NCBI RefSeq assembly: GCF_002242805.1 | Contig: NZ_MCGQ01000024.1 | Coordinates: 1-41,820 of the forward strand | Length of the DNA stretch: 41,820 bases | Direction: 5' to 3' | Source: Streptomyces diastatochromogenes | Lineage (GTDB): Bacteria > Actinomycetota > Actinomycetes > Streptomycetales > Streptomycetaceae | Shown: positions 31,694 to 40,374 of the stretch, in pieces | How the letters are laid out: every line of letters starts with the position of its first letter | Position numbering within the stretch: position 1 is the stretch's first letter | Notes under the pieces: model-generated | Seen by the model: only the letters and a program-made list of their open reading frames with translations | Databases searched by the model: none | What the model was told of the DNA's origin: nothing | Position numbers and translations under genes: made by a program

Positions 31694-31701
31694 ACGAAAC
31701 G

Positions 31702-33294
31702 TTACGCCACGGCCAGCTCCCGCCGGGCCGCACGCCGCTCGGCCGCCACCTCCGGGTCGAGCGCGGGTACGGCGGCCAGGAGCTGCTTGGTGTACGGCTC
31801 GCGCGGGGCGTCGTACACCTCGTCGACGGGTCCGGACTCGACGACCTGTCCGCGGCGCATCACCGCGACCCGGTCGCTGACCTGGCGGACGACGGCGAGG
31901 TCGTGCGCGATGAACACCAGCGCCAGGCCGAGTTCCCGCTGCAGCTCGCCGAGCAGGTCGACCACCTGGGCCTGCGTCGTGACGTCGAGCGCCGAGACGG
32001 GCTCGTCGCAGACGATGACGCGCGGGTCGGCGGCGAGCGCCCGGGCGATGCCCACGCGCTGGCGCTGTCCACCGCTGAACTCGTGCGGGTAGCGGTCGTA
32101 GTGCACCGCTTCGAGTCCCACGCGCTCCAGCAGTTCGACCACCCGTCCCCGGATGCGCTGTTCATCGCGTTCCCCGCGCGCGCGGAGCGGGTCGGCGATG
32201 GACTCGCCCACGCTGCGGCGCGGGTTGAGGGAGGAGACGGGGTCCTGGAAGACCATCTGGACGGCCGGGTTCACACCGGTGTGCCGGCGCCCCGCGTAGT
32301 GGATCTCACCGGCGGTCGGCTCGAGCAGCCCCACCAGCATGCGGCCCAGCGTCGTCTTGCCGCTGCCGCTCTCCCCCACGACGCCCAGGGTCTCGCCCCG
32401 GCGGACGGTCAGCGACACGTCGTCCACGGCCGCGAACGCCCGCTTGCCGCGCCCGAACTCGCGCCGCAGGCCGGTGGCCTCCAGCACGACCTCGTCGGAC
32501 GGCTCGGAGGCGGCGCGCGGTGCGTCCACGCGCGGGACGGCGTCGAGGAGTTCGCGGGTGTACGCCTGCGCGGGCGCCCCGAGGACCGTGCCGACCGGGC
32601 CGTGTTCGACGGCTCGCCCGTGCCGCATGACCAGCACCTCGTCGACGCTCTCGGCGGCGACGCCCACGTCGTGGGTGACGAGCAGCAGGCCCATGCCGGT
32701 CTCCTCGCGCAGCGTGTGCAGCAGGTCGAGGATCTGGGCCTGGACGGTGACGTCGAGGGCCGTCGTGGGCTCGTCGGCGATCAGCAGGTCCGGCTCGCAG
32801 GCGAGCGCCATGGCGATGAGGGCGCGCTGGCGCATGCCGCCGCTGAACTCGTGCGGGCGGGACCGGGACCGGCGCTGCGCGTCCGGAATTCCAACCCTCT
32901 CCAGCACCTCGACGGCACGCGCGCGTGCGGCGCGGCGCGACCCGCGCGTGTGTACGCGGTACACCTCGGCGATCTGGTCGCCGATCGCGTAGTACGGGTC
33001 GAGCGAGGACAGCGGGTCCTGGAAGACCATGGCGGCCCGGGCTCCGCGCAGCCGCCGCAGTTCCTCGTCCGAGGCCTGCTGGACGTCGGTGCCGGCGACC
33101 CGCACCGAGCCGCCGACCCGCGCCCCGGTGTCCCGGTGCAGGCCCAGCAGGGCCCCGGCGACCGTGGACTTGCCGGAGCCGGACTCGCCGACGAGCGCGA
33201 GAGCGGTGCCCTCCTCCAGTCGGAAGGAGAGCCCGTCCACGGCCCGCAGCGAGCCGAACCCGACCGTCAGGTCGGTGACTTCCACCAGGCTCAT
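31702..33294 (-). CDS. fused double-ATPase of a peptide ABC transporter (DppD-DppF type)
   Basis: This 530-residue protein starts at ATG 33294, overlapping the stop of the permease gene (ATGA). It holds two complete ABC ATPase domains. The first (residues ~1-260) has GESGSGKST, FSGGMRQRAL and LLIADEPTTALD. The second (~275-530) has GESGSGKTT, FSGGQRQRVG and VIVCDEPVSALD, each followed by the switch His. Each half ends in the oligopeptide/dipeptide C-terminal extension (YTREL and YTKQLL). Dpp/Opp systems usually use two separate proteins; here they are one. It should power the two permeases encoded just upstream. Confidence 0.95.
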   Translation of the reverse strand: MSLVEVTDLTVGFGSLRAVDGLSFRLEEGTALALVGESGSGKSTVAGALLGLHRDTGARVGGSVRVAGTDVQQASDEELRRLRGARAAMVFQDPLSSLDPYYAIGDQIAEVYRVHTRGSRRAARARAVEVLERVGIPDAQRRSRSRPHEFSGGMRQRALIAMALACEPDLLIADEPTTALDVTVQAQILDLLHTLREETGMGLLLVTHDVGVAAESVDEVLVMRHGRAVEHGPVGTVLGAPAQAYTRELLDAVPRVDAPRAASEPSDEVVLEATGLRREFGRGKRAFAAVDDVSLTVRRGETLGVVGESGSGKTTLGRMLVGLLEPTAGEIHYAGRRHTGVNPAVQMVFQDPVSSLNPRRSVGESIADPLRARGERDEQRIRGRVVELLERVGLEAVHYDRYPHEFSGGQRQRVGIARALAADPRVIVCDEPVSALDVTTQAQVVDLLGELQRELGLALVFIAHDLAVVRQVSDRVAVMRRGQVVESGPVDEVYDAPREPYTKQLLAAVPALDPEVAAERRAARRELAVA

Positions 33295-34289
33295 GCGAGT
33301 ACCACCCGTCGGTCGGCCACCGCGTACAGGACGTCCGCGACGGCGTTGGCGATGACGACGAAGAAGCCGACGACCAGAACCATGCCGACGACCACCGGCA
33401 GGTCGACGACCTTCACCGCGTGGACCAGCTCCTGGCCGATGCCGGGCAGGCCGAACAGGGTCTCGGTGAGCACGGCGCCGCCGACGGCCGAGCCGACGTT
33501 GTTGGCGTTCAGCGCGATGACGGGCGCGAGCGCGCCGCGCAGGGCGTGCCGGCCAACGATCGAGCGCTCGCCCACTCCGTACGCCCGGAACGTGCGGATG
33601 TGGTCCTCGGCGAGGGTCTCCAGCATCGAGGCGCGGGTGAGCCGGGCGAACGCGGCCGCCTCGATCAGGGCGAGCGAGAGCCAGGGCAGCAGCAGGTTCC
33701 ACGCCCACTGCTCGGGGTCGTCGCCGAAGTTCACGTACTGCGGGAAGGGCAGCAGCTGGAGTTCGCCGCAGACGACGATCATCAGCACGAGGCCGATGAC
33801 GAAGACGGGCGTGGCGGTGCCCGCGAGGGTGAGGGCGGTCAGCAGGCGCTCGGAGATCCGGCCGCGCCGCCAGGCGGAGAGCACGCCGGTGCCGATGCCG
33901 AGGAGGAGCCACAGCACCATCGCGCCGAGGACGAGCGACAGGCTGACCGGCAGCTTGGTCAGGATGATGTCCATGACCTGCTGGTCGCTCTGGTACGACA
34001 GCCCCAGGCAGGGTGCGGAGCAGTGCGCCACGGAGGTGCCCGTGGAGTAGTCCTGGCCGACGAAGAGGCCCTCCAGGAAGTGCCAGTAGCGCAGGTAGAG
34101 CGGGTCACCGAGCTTGAGCTGCTCGGCCACCTGGTGCACCTGTTCCGGCGAGCAGCGCGGGCCGCAGGTGATCTGGGCGACGTTGCCGGGGGTGGCGTAG
34201 AAGACGACGTAGACGATCACCGAGATGGCGAGCAGGGTGACCACCATGCCGAGGGCGCGGCGCAGGACGAATCCACCGAAGCCGCTCAT
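33291..34289 (-). CDS. peptide ABC transporter permease, DppB-like
   Basis: This integral membrane protein has 332 residues from ATG 34289. An N-terminal helix (MVVTLLAISVIVYVVFYATPG) precedes a long extracytoplasmic loop, then five more helices with the EAA-type cytosolic loop (ARLTRASMLETLAEDHIRTFRAYG) typical of the DppB/OppB family. The external loop contains four cysteines as two close pairs (CGPRC and CSAPC, residues ~40-95), more than usual, so disulfides are likely. The gene overlaps both neighbours by ATGA, so the transporter subunits are translationally coupled. Confidence 0.93.
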   Translation of the reverse strand: MSGFGGFVLRRALGMVVTLLAISVIVYVVFYATPGNVAQITCGPRCSPEQVHQVAEQLKLGDPLYLRYWHFLEGLFVGQDYSTGTSVAHCSAPCLGLSYQSDQQVMDIILTKLPVSLSLVLGAMVLWLLLGIGTGVLSAWRRGRISERLLTALTLAGTATPVFVIGLVLMIVVCGELQLLPFPQYVNFGDDPEQWAWNLLLPWLSLALIEAAAFARLTRASMLETLAEDHIRTFRAYGVGERSIVGRHALRGALAPVIALNANNVGSAVGGAVLTETLFGLPGIGQELVHAVKVVDLPVVVGMVLVVGFFVVIANAVADVLYAVADRRVVLA

Positions 34290-35314
34290 GCGGTCTCCTC
34301 CTTCCCGGTCCCGGTCCCGTTCTCGCTCTCGCTCTCGCTCTTGCGGCCGGTGCCGACGCGCAGGCGGGAGGCCGCGCGCGGATCGAGTGCGGTGCGCACG
34401 CCGTCGCCGAGGACGGTCAGGGCCAGGACGGTGACGAACAGGGCGCCGGCCGGCAGCAGCAGGTACTGCGGCGCGGCCTGGTACCAGACGTCGGCGCTGG
34501 TGAGCATCTGCCCCCAGGACGGCGTGGGCGGCTTCACGCCCACACCGAGGAAGGAGAGGGCGGCCTCGACCGAGATGTTCATGGGGACGAGCAGCGCGGC
34601 GTACGTGATGACGGGCGCGGCGAGTCCCGGGAGCAGCTCGCGGCGGGCGATCCGCCAGGTGTTCCAGCCGCTCAGCCGGGCGGCGGAGACGTAGTCGAGG
34701 CCCTTGAGGGTGAGGGTCTGGGCGCGCACGATCTTCGCGATGTTGCCCCAGGCGATGAGGCCGATGACAAGGGTGACGAGGACGGGCCGCGGAAAGCTCG
34801 ACGGCACGATCGCCAGCAGCGCCAGCGACATGATCATCAGCGGCATGGCGACGATGATGTCCGTGGTACGGCTCAACAGTTGATCAACCCATCGACTGCC
34901 GAGCGCGGAGGCCACGCCGACCGCGACCCCGATCGCGACCTGCACCACGGTCGCCGCCAGCGCGACCCCCAGCGACACCCGCGCCCCGTAGACCAGCCGC
35001 GCGAACAGGTCGCGCCCGGTCTGCGGTTCGACGCCCAGCCAGTGGTCGGCGCCGATGCCGCCGAAAGAGCCGATGGGCACGCCTCCGCGCGCGGAGTCGA
35101 TCAGGGAGGGGTGGTACGTGGTCGGGTCCTGGCCCTCCAGGGCGGTGAGCAGCGGCGCGGCGAGCGCGACCAGGACGAGCAGCGCGACGACGACCGCCGC
35201 GACGAGGGCGGCGCGCTGCACCCGCAGCCGCCGCCAGAACTGACGAGCCCCCGAGGCCCCCGGGACGGGCGTGTCCGTCCCGGGGGCCTGAGAGGCGACA
35301 AGTGCCTCGCTCAC
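34286..35314 (-). CDS. peptide ABC transporter permease, DppC-like
   Basis: This 342-residue membrane protein starts at GTG 35314, 4 nt after the stop of the binding-protein gene. The N-terminal tail carries FWRRLRVQRAALVAAVVVA, the family entry helix, followed by the OppC_N region, a large external loop (GADHWLGVEPQTGRDLFAR) and five helices. The EAA-type loop VRAQTLTLKGLDYVSAARLSG and the ALSFLGVGVKPPTPSWGQML signature are DppC/OppC hallmarks. The C-terminal tail is a repetitive SESESENGTGTG sequence encoded by hexanucleotide repeats. Confidence 0.93.
   Translation of the reverse strand: MSEALVASQAPGTDTPVPGASGARQFWRRLRVQRAALVAAVVVALLVLVALAAPLLTALEGQDPTTYHPSLIDSARGGVPIGSFGGIGADHWLGVEPQTGRDLFARLVYGARVSLGVALAATVVQVAIGVAVGVASALGSRWVDQLLSRTTDIIVAMPLMIMSLALLAIVPSSFPRPVLVTLVIGLIAWGNIAKIVRAQTLTLKGLDYVSAARLSGWNTWRIARRELLPGLAAPVITYAALLVPMNISVEAALSFLGVGVKPPTPSWGQMLTSADVWYQAAPQYLLLPAGALFVTVLALTVLGDGVRTALDPRAASRLRVGTGRKSESESENGTGTGKEETA
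34303..34342 (-). repeat. hexanucleotide microsatellite at the 3' end of the dppC-like gene
   Basis: About three copies of TCCCGG-like units run into three to four copies of TCTCGC units, encoding GTGTG and SESESE in the permease tail. A short tandem array next to the coupled start of the following gene is prone to length change; six-base units keep the frame. Confidence 0.7.
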
Positions 35315-35318
35315 GGTG

Positions 35319-37037
35319 CTACTTGACCGCGACCTGGGAGATGTCCAGAACACCGGTCCAGTCACTGATCACGATGTTCTTGACGTCCTTGCCGTACAGA
35401 CGCTTGTAGACGGGGTGGAACAGCGGCACGGTCAGGGCCTGCTCGCCGATCTTCTTGTCCAGTGCACCCCACCGCTTGGCGGCCGCGTCAAGGTCGGTCA
35501 ACTTGTTGATCGCGTCAATCTCGTCATTGACCGACTTGTCGTTGAGCAGGCCCGTGTTGAAGTTCGCTCCATCCTTGACGATCTGCCGGCCGTCGAAGAT
35601 CGGGGCGAGGAAGGGACCGCCGGAGGGCCAGTCGGCACCCCAGTGGGCGAGGAAGAAGCCGGGCTCGGTCTTCACGCTGTGGATCTTGTCCCGGTAGTCG
35701 TTGTCCTCCAGGCCCTGGAGCTTGACCGTGATACCGGCCTTCTTGAGAGCGTCCTGGATGGCGGTGGCGATCTCCGGACTGGTCTCGAAGTTCTTGTCGT
35801 TGGAGTGCGTGAGCGTGAGGGTGAGCCCGCTCTTGTAACCGGCCTCCTTCAGCAGCTCCTTGGCCTTCTCCGGGTTGCCGGTCCTGCCCGCCGGGAAGAG
35901 GTCGTACGGCTCGTAGCCGAAGGACTTCTGGTTGGGCAGGTAGGTGGTCGCGGGCTCGGCGAGCGCGGAACCACCGGCCGCGTTGATCACGGACGACCGG
36001 TCGATGGCGTACGAGATCGCCTGCCGCACCTTGACGTTGTCGAACGGCTTCACCGTCGGGTTGAACGCGATGTAGTTCGTGTAGCCGAAGTGGCCGGTGC
36101 CCACACGCGCGGCCAGCTCCTTGTCGCCGGTCACCTTGGCGAGTTCGGCCGGGCCGAGGTTGGTGTCCGTGGTGACCGCGGCGGCGTCCGCCCCCTGAGA
36201 CGCGGACAGCCGCTGGTTGATCACGGAGGAGTCGAGGCCGGAGCGGACGTCGATCGTGTCCGGGTAGGCCTTGCGCTCGGCGTCGACGGCCGTGGACCAG
36301 TACGTGTTGCGCTCCAGGACGAGGTGCTCGCCGTCGTTCTCGTTCTTGACGACCTTGTAGGGGCCCGACGAGATCGGGTGCTCCTCGTACTTGGTGCCCG
36401 TGTCCTTGCTCTTCGGGACCGGGGTGAACTGCGTCTGCGTGGCGAGGTACGGGAACTCGCCCTCGGGCTTGTTCAGGTGGAAGACGATGGTCCGCGCGTC
36501 CGGCGTCTCGATCGCCGAGAGGCCCGTCTTGTCCTTGTACGGGCCCTGGTAGTCGGCCGCGCCGACCAGCCAGTCGCGCAGGTAGGGGGCGCCGCCGGAG
36601 AGTTCGGGGGCGAAGGAGCGCTCGATGCCGTACTTGATGTCGGCCGAGGTGATCGGGGTGCCGTCCTCGTACTTGAGGCCCTTCTTCAAGGTGTACGTCC
36701 ACACGGTCGCGTCCTTGCTGGGGCGCCCGGTGTCGGTGGCCAGGTCCGGGACGACCTTGGCACCGGCCGCGCCGTTCTCCCGGTTGCGCGTGGTGAGCGT
36801 GCGGAACACGAGCGAGGGGACGTTGCCGCCGCCGGAGGTGTAGAGGCGGGCCGGGTCGAAGTCCTGCTGCGGTTCGGAGTTCAGAACGCTCAGCGTGCCG
36901 CCCTTGTGCGGCGCGGAGTCGCCACCGGAGCCCTTGGCATCGTTGTCCTTCGGGCCGCAGGCGGCGGCGCCCGCTGCCACGACCAGGCTGACGGATGCCG
37001 CTGCCACGCGGCGCGCTACGACGGACGGTTGACGCAT
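35319..37037 (-). CDS. peptide-binding lipoprotein of the ABC transporter
   Basis: This family 5 extracellular solute-binding protein (DppA/OppA type) has 572 residues from ATG 37037. A positively charged N-terminus and hydrophobic core lead to AAGAAAC, a weak lipobox with Cys near residue 27, then a Gly/Asp/Ser linker. GGTLSVLN and the DPARLYTSGGGNVPSLVFRTL region start the domain. YTLKKGLKYEDGTPITSADI is the family signature, and FAYxxYIAFN-like and VRQAISYAIDR segments follow. It captures peptides outside the cell for the permeases encoded immediately downstream. A leader peptide and hairpin precede the gene. Confidence 0.93.
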   Translation of the reverse strand: MRQPSVVARRVAAASVSLVVAAGAAACGPKDNDAKGSGGDSAPHKGGTLSVLNSEPQQDFDPARLYTSGGGNVPSLVFRTLTTRNRENGAAGAKVVPDLATDTGRPSKDATVWTYTLKKGLKYEDGTPITSADIKYGIERSFAPELSGGAPYLRDWLVGAADYQGPYKDKTGLSAIETPDARTIVFHLNKPEGEFPYLATQTQFTPVPKSKDTGTKYEEHPISSGPYKVVKNENDGEHLVLERNTYWSTAVDAERKAYPDTIDVRSGLDSSVINQRLSASQGADAAAVTTDTNLGPAELAKVTGDKELAARVGTGHFGYTNYIAFNPTVKPFDNVKVRQAISYAIDRSSVINAAGGSALAEPATTYLPNQKSFGYEPYDLFPAGRTGNPEKAKELLKEAGYKSGLTLTLTHSNDKNFETSPEIATAIQDALKKAGITVKLQGLEDNDYRDKIHSVKTEPGFFLAHWGADWPSGGPFLAPIFDGRQIVKDGANFNTGLLNDKSVNDEIDAINKLTDLDAAAKRWGALDKKIGEQALTVPLFHPVYKRLYGKDVKNIVISDWTGVLDISQVAVK

Positions 37038-37151
37038 CGGAATGACGACCTCTCGGGGAGCTGATCGAGGATTTCTCGAAGAGTGAGACATGTGGACGAG
37101 GAGTGAGACGGCTGCGGACAGACGTCGGCCCCGGCGTCGGGTCGTCGAAAA

Positions 37152-37178
37152 GTCCGTGACACGGACACGGTCACGGAC
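37152..37178 (-). terminator. terminator-like hairpin in the transporter leader
   Basis: GTCCGTGAC (37152-37160) and its exact complement (37170-37178) form a 9-bp stem, followed on the minus strand by TTTTCGACG. It lies 44 nt after the stop of the leader peptide and 115 nt before the binding-protein start, so it could act as an attenuator. It could alternatively end read-through from the DUF3152 gene. Confidence 0.6.
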
Positions 37179-37221
37179 GGAAAAGGAGGAAAGTCGCGAC
37201 GCGAACGCCAGGGAGGCGGCG

Positions 37222-37317
37222 TCAGCGACAGTCGATGTCGGCCACGCAGAGCGCGGTCACGCCGATCAGCGCCAGCTCGATGGCGGCGCTGTTGGAGACG
37301 GCATGACTAGACCACAT
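37222..37317 (-). CDS. 31-residue leader peptide of the peptide transporter operon
   Basis: The ATG at 37317 opens 31 codons, beginning MWSSHAVSN and ending GVTALCVADIDCR followed by TGA. The ATG lies 8 nt after the predicted -10, so the transcript would be essentially leaderless. The two Cys codons and the terminal Asp-Ile-Asp-Cys-Arg are near the stop, where a slow ribosome would affect downstream RNA folding. Short peptides ending in Cys-Arg before sulfur and transport operons are annotated in actinobacteria as putative leader peptides. Coding is supported by start position and context, not by a ribosome site. Confidence 0.65.
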   Translation of the reverse strand: MWSSHAVSNSAAIELALIGVTALCVADIDCR

Positions 37318-37324
37318 GGGCAAA

Positions 37325-37353
37325 AATATGAACGACCTTGCTGCTCATGTCAA
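37325..37353 (-). promoter_or_regulatory. promoter of the peptide transporter operon
   Basis: On the minus strand a perfect TTGACA (37348-37353) is separated by 17 nt from CATATT (37325-37330). Transcription would start at ~37318, one base before the leader-peptide ATG. It lies ~20 nt beyond the DUF3152 stop. A second TTGACA lies at 37372-37377 without a good partner. Confidence 0.7.
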
Positions 37354-37373
37354 TGTGACATAAGCGGCGCCTG

Positions 37374-39041
37374 TCAACTCCCGGGATAGGGCCAGGGGTT
37401 GGGCAGACAGTGGATTCCGTCGTGGTCGAGGAACTTCGTCTGCTGCTGCATGACCGGGGCCAGCTCGCCGTCCTTCTGACACGTCACATGGCCGTGGCCG
37501 AGCCGGTGGCCGACCTCGTGATTGATGAGCATCTGCCGGTACGCGTGGATCTTGTCCCCGTACGTCGTGCTGCCCTGGGCCCACCGGTAGGCGTTGATCA
37601 TCACGCGCTCGGTGGACGCCGAGTCGCAGGAGACGTTGTCCTCCGTGGTGTCCAGGCCGGACTTGGCGCACCACTTGGCGGTGGTGCCGGGGCTGGCGAG
37701 CGTGATCACGAAGTCTGGCTTGCCGGAGTAGACGCGCTCGAAGGTACGGGCGCCGCCGTGGGCCCAGCTGCGCTTGTCGTTGAGCGTCTTCTGCACGGCC
37801 GCGGCGAACAGCTCGCCGTCCAGACCGAGTCCCTGCTCGATGTCGACGCGGTAGGTGTACTTCTGCCCCTTGCCGGGCGCCTTGTCGAAGCCCGGGACGG
37901 CGTCGAACTTCCCGGAGCCCTTCAGCGTGGCGCTGAGCGGGTACTTCCGGTCCATCTTCTGCTCGTACGTCAGCGTCGCCACACTCGGCGCGGCGGACGG
38001 GGCGCTCTGCCCGGGGACTTGGGTGCCGCGCGCCTGGTCGGTGGCGGACTGCGACCGTACGTCGGCGTCGTCGCGGTGGTCGGTGACCTGCCCGGCGACG
38101 ACGACCGCGAGCACGGTGGTCACGGCCGCGGCAGCGATGCCCGTGAAGGCCCGCCCCTTGCCGCCGCCGCGCTGCGCGGGCACACCGGTCGGTGCCGCGC
38201 CGCCCCCGGCGGCCGCCGGCTCGTCACCAGTCTCGTACGACTCCTGGGCCTCAGCGGGCTCCGTACGGCCGGACCGGGGCGCGAAGACGTCGGCGCCCTC
38301 CTCGAAGGCCTCCAGGTAGTCCTGCCGGGGCCCACCGTCCTGCCGCTGCCGCTGTCGCTGCCGCGGAAAGGCGACACCGGGCCCGCCCGTGCCCTGCTGC
38401 ACCCCGGGAGCACCCCCGGCGCCGGCACCGGCCGCCCCCGCGAACTCCCCCCAGCCACCGCCGCCTTCACGCTGCTCGGGATGCCCGGCCCGGGCCTGCG
38501 CACCACCACCACCGAATCGCGGCACCCCATGCGCAGGGGTGCCATCGGGGAGCCGCGGAGTCCCGTGCGCCGGAGTGCCCTCAGGTGCACGCCGACCACC
38601 CTGCACTCCTGGCCCACCCGGGAAGCGAGGAAAACCCTGAGCGGGCGTACCGTCCGGGAGCCGAGGCACACCGTGGGCGGGCGTGCCATCAGGCAGGCGC
38701 GGCACCCCATGGGCCGGAGTGCCGTCGGGAAGCCGAGGCACACCCTGCGCAGGCGTGCCATCCGGAAAGCGCGGTACCCCATGAGCCGGAGTGCCGTCAG
38801 GGAAGCGCGGTACGCCTCCCGGCGGCGTCCCCGGCGGGAAGCCGGGCGTGCCCTGGGCGGTGCGCGGTGCGCCGTACCCCTGGGAAGCGGGAGCGCCCTC
38901 GGGTGCCTGCCGCTGGCCGGGCAGGGTGGGCTGTCGGGCCTCGCGCGGGGTACCGGAGGCCGAGCCCCGTCCCCCGCGCCGTGCGGCTATGTCGGAGGGG
39001 TCGTCCTTGGGGGCCGGTCCGCGGCGGCTGTGGCGTCCCAC
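37374..39041 (-). CDS. membrane-anchored DUF3152 putative zinc metalloprotease with N-terminal repeats
   Basis: This 555-residue protein starts at GTG 39041, with GAGGG upstream. Residues 1-290 are a disordered cytosolic region. It includes eight 12-residue repeats (GVPRLPDGTPAH type, residues ~76-171) and Gly/Gln/Arg-rich stretches. One transmembrane helix (GIAAAAVTTVLAVVVAGQV, ~residues 297-315) follows. The extracytoplasmic DUF3152 domain has HEVGHRLGHGH (~residues 508-518), the HExxHxxGxxH zinc motif of metzincin-like proteases, and four to five Cys likely to form disulfides. The mycobacterial counterpart sits at the same synteny position. The gene starts 8 nt after the hydrolase stop. 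The substrate is unknown. Confidence 0.9.
   Translation of the reverse strand: MGRHSRRGPAPKDDPSDIAARRGGRGSASGTPREARQPTLPGQRQAPEGAPASQGYGAPRTAQGTPGFPPGTPPGGVPRFPDGTPAHGVPRFPDGTPAQGVPRLPDGTPAHGVPRLPDGTPAHGVPRLPDGTPAQGFPRFPGGPGVQGGRRAPEGTPAHGTPRLPDGTPAHGVPRFGGGGAQARAGHPEQREGGGGWGEFAGAAGAGAGGAPGVQQGTGGPGVAFPRQRQRQRQDGGPRQDYLEAFEEGADVFAPRSGRTEPAEAQESYETGDEPAAAGGGAAPTGVPAQRGGGKGRAFTGIAAAAVTTVLAVVVAGQVTDHRDDADVRSQSATDQARGTQVPGQSAPSAAPSVATLTYEQKMDRKYPLSATLKGSGKFDAVPGFDKAPGKGQKYTYRVDIEQGLGLDGELFAAAVQKTLNDKRSWAHGGARTFERVYSGKPDFVITLASPGTTAKWCAKSGLDTTEDNVSCDSASTERVMINAYRWAQGSTTYGDKIHAYRQMLINHEVGHRLGHGHVTCQKDGELAPVMQQQTKFLDHDGIHCLPNPWPYPGS
38514..38816 (-). repeat. 36-bp tandem repeat in the DUF3152 gene
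   Basis: Eight in-frame copies of a 36-bp unit encode GVPRFPDGTPAH, GVPRLPDGTPAQ and variants; copies six and seven are the most diverged. This minisatellite can change copy number without breaking the frame. Confidence 0.9.
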
Positions 39042-39049
39042 GTCGGCCC

Positions 39050-40186
39050 TCAGCTCCCCGCGCTCGTGGCGGCGACGTCGCCCCCGGCGGCCGTAGCGGA
39101 TCCGGCGCCGGGCGCCGCGACATCGGCGCCCCCGGACGGCCCGGCACTCGCACTCCCGGAATCACCCACGCCGCTGGACGGGCCGGCGCTCCCGGACTCA
39201 CCCACACCTCCGGACGAGCCCGCGCTCCCGAACTCCCCCATCTCCGCGAGGAGTTCCCGGAACGCTCCGCTCACCGCCTCCGGGTACTCCATCATCGCCA
39301 CGTGACCCGCCTCCGGGAGGGACAGGAGGCGGGAGTCGGGGAAGGAGCGGGCGGCCTTGCCGGCCATGCGGAAGCCGACCAGCTGGTCGCGGCCGCCGTA
39401 GATCAGGAGGGTCGGGGCGAGCACGCGCTCGGCCTGGCGCCACAGTCCGTGCTGGCCGCCGAGCGTGTAGGCATTGACCACCCCGCGCGCGGAGCGTGCC
39501 ATCGCGTCCCAGAAGTACGGCAGTTGCAGCCGCCGCTCCAGCTCCTCCACGGCCTGCTGGAACGCCTCCGGCGACACGCGCCCGGGGTCGCCGTAGCACA
39601 GGCCCAGCACGCCGCGCACGCGCTGCTCCGCCGTCCACTCCTTGGTGAGCCGGGTGAAGAACGCGGCCACCCCGGGCACGCCGAGCAGTGCCGTGGGCAC
39701 AGCGGTGCGCTGCACACGCAGCTCCGGCAGGGCGGGCGAGACCAGCGTCAGGGTGCGGACGAGGTCGGGGCGTACGGCGGACACGCGCGTGGCGACCGCT
39801 CCGCCGAGGGAGTTGCCGAAGAGGTGGACCGGGCCGCGCTCGGCGGCGTCCAGATAACGGATGATCGCGCGCGCGTGCCCCGTGACGGAGTAGTTGCCGT
39901 CGTCCGGTGGCGGGGAGTCTCCGAAGCCGGGCAGGTCGACCGCCTCACTGTCGACGACGCCGTCCAGCTCCCTCATCAGCGCGGACCAGTTCTGCGAGGA
40001 ACCGCCGAGCCCGTGGACGTACAGCGCGGGCGGCAGTCCCTCGCGCGCGGGGGGCCGCGAACGGACCGAGAGGGTGACCCCCGGCAGCCCCACCGACCTC
40101 AGCCGCTCGCCCTCACCGACCCGGACGGGCGCCACCCTCGGAAGGACACTGGCGGCCGGCGCGGACGGCGATTCGGTCGAAGACAT
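39050..40186 (-). CDS. alpha/beta hydrolase with repetitive C-terminal tail
   Basis: This 378-residue protein starts at ATG 40186. The hydrolase fold shows LYVHGLGGSSQNW (oxyanion His-Gly, residue ~58), the nucleophile elbow GNSLGG (~residue 124), the acid in IYGGRDQL and the His in EAGHVAMMEYP. It could be an esterase, lipase or C-C hydrolase; the substrate is not readable. After residue ~315 comes a ~60-residue tail of Gly/Ser/Ala repeats (SGSAGPSSGVGDSGSA), unusual for an intracellular hydrolase and with no signal peptide at the N-terminus. The gene precedes the DUF3152 gene by 8 nt, so the two are co-transcribed. Confidence 0.88.
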   Translation of the reverse strand: MSSTESPSAPAASVLPRVAPVRVGEGERLRSVGLPGVTLSVRSRPPAREGLPPALYVHGLGGSSQNWSALMRELDGVVDSEAVDLPGFGDSPPPDDGNYSVTGHARAIIRYLDAAERGPVHLFGNSLGGAVATRVSAVRPDLVRTLTLVSPALPELRVQRTAVPTALLGVPGVAAFFTRLTKEWTAEQRVRGVLGLCYGDPGRVSPEAFQQAVEELERRLQLPYFWDAMARSARGVVNAYTLGGQHGLWRQAERVLAPTLLIYGGRDQLVGFRMAGKAARSFPDSRLLSLPEAGHVAMMEYPEAVSGAFRELLAEMGEFGSAGSSGGVGESGSAGPSSGVGDSGSASAGPSGGADVAAPGAGSATAAGGDVAATSAGS

Positions 40187-40374
40187 GCGGCAATGTTACG
40201 AGACGATCACGCTGTGGCTCATGTGTTCGCCGTCACAGGTTGGCCCTGTCGAGCCGCACGGCGAACGGGCGTCCATGGCATGGCGTCCGGATCAGGTGTC
40301 TCCTAGGCTCGTATCGAGGGCACCCGTATGTGGCCCCTGCTGCTTCAGGGACGTTCGTAGGAAGGGAGCCCACC

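Noticed and set aside
37090..37389. Plus-strand 99-codon frame across the transporter leader
   Set aside because: Charged low-complexity product opposite a clear promoter, leader peptide and hairpin.
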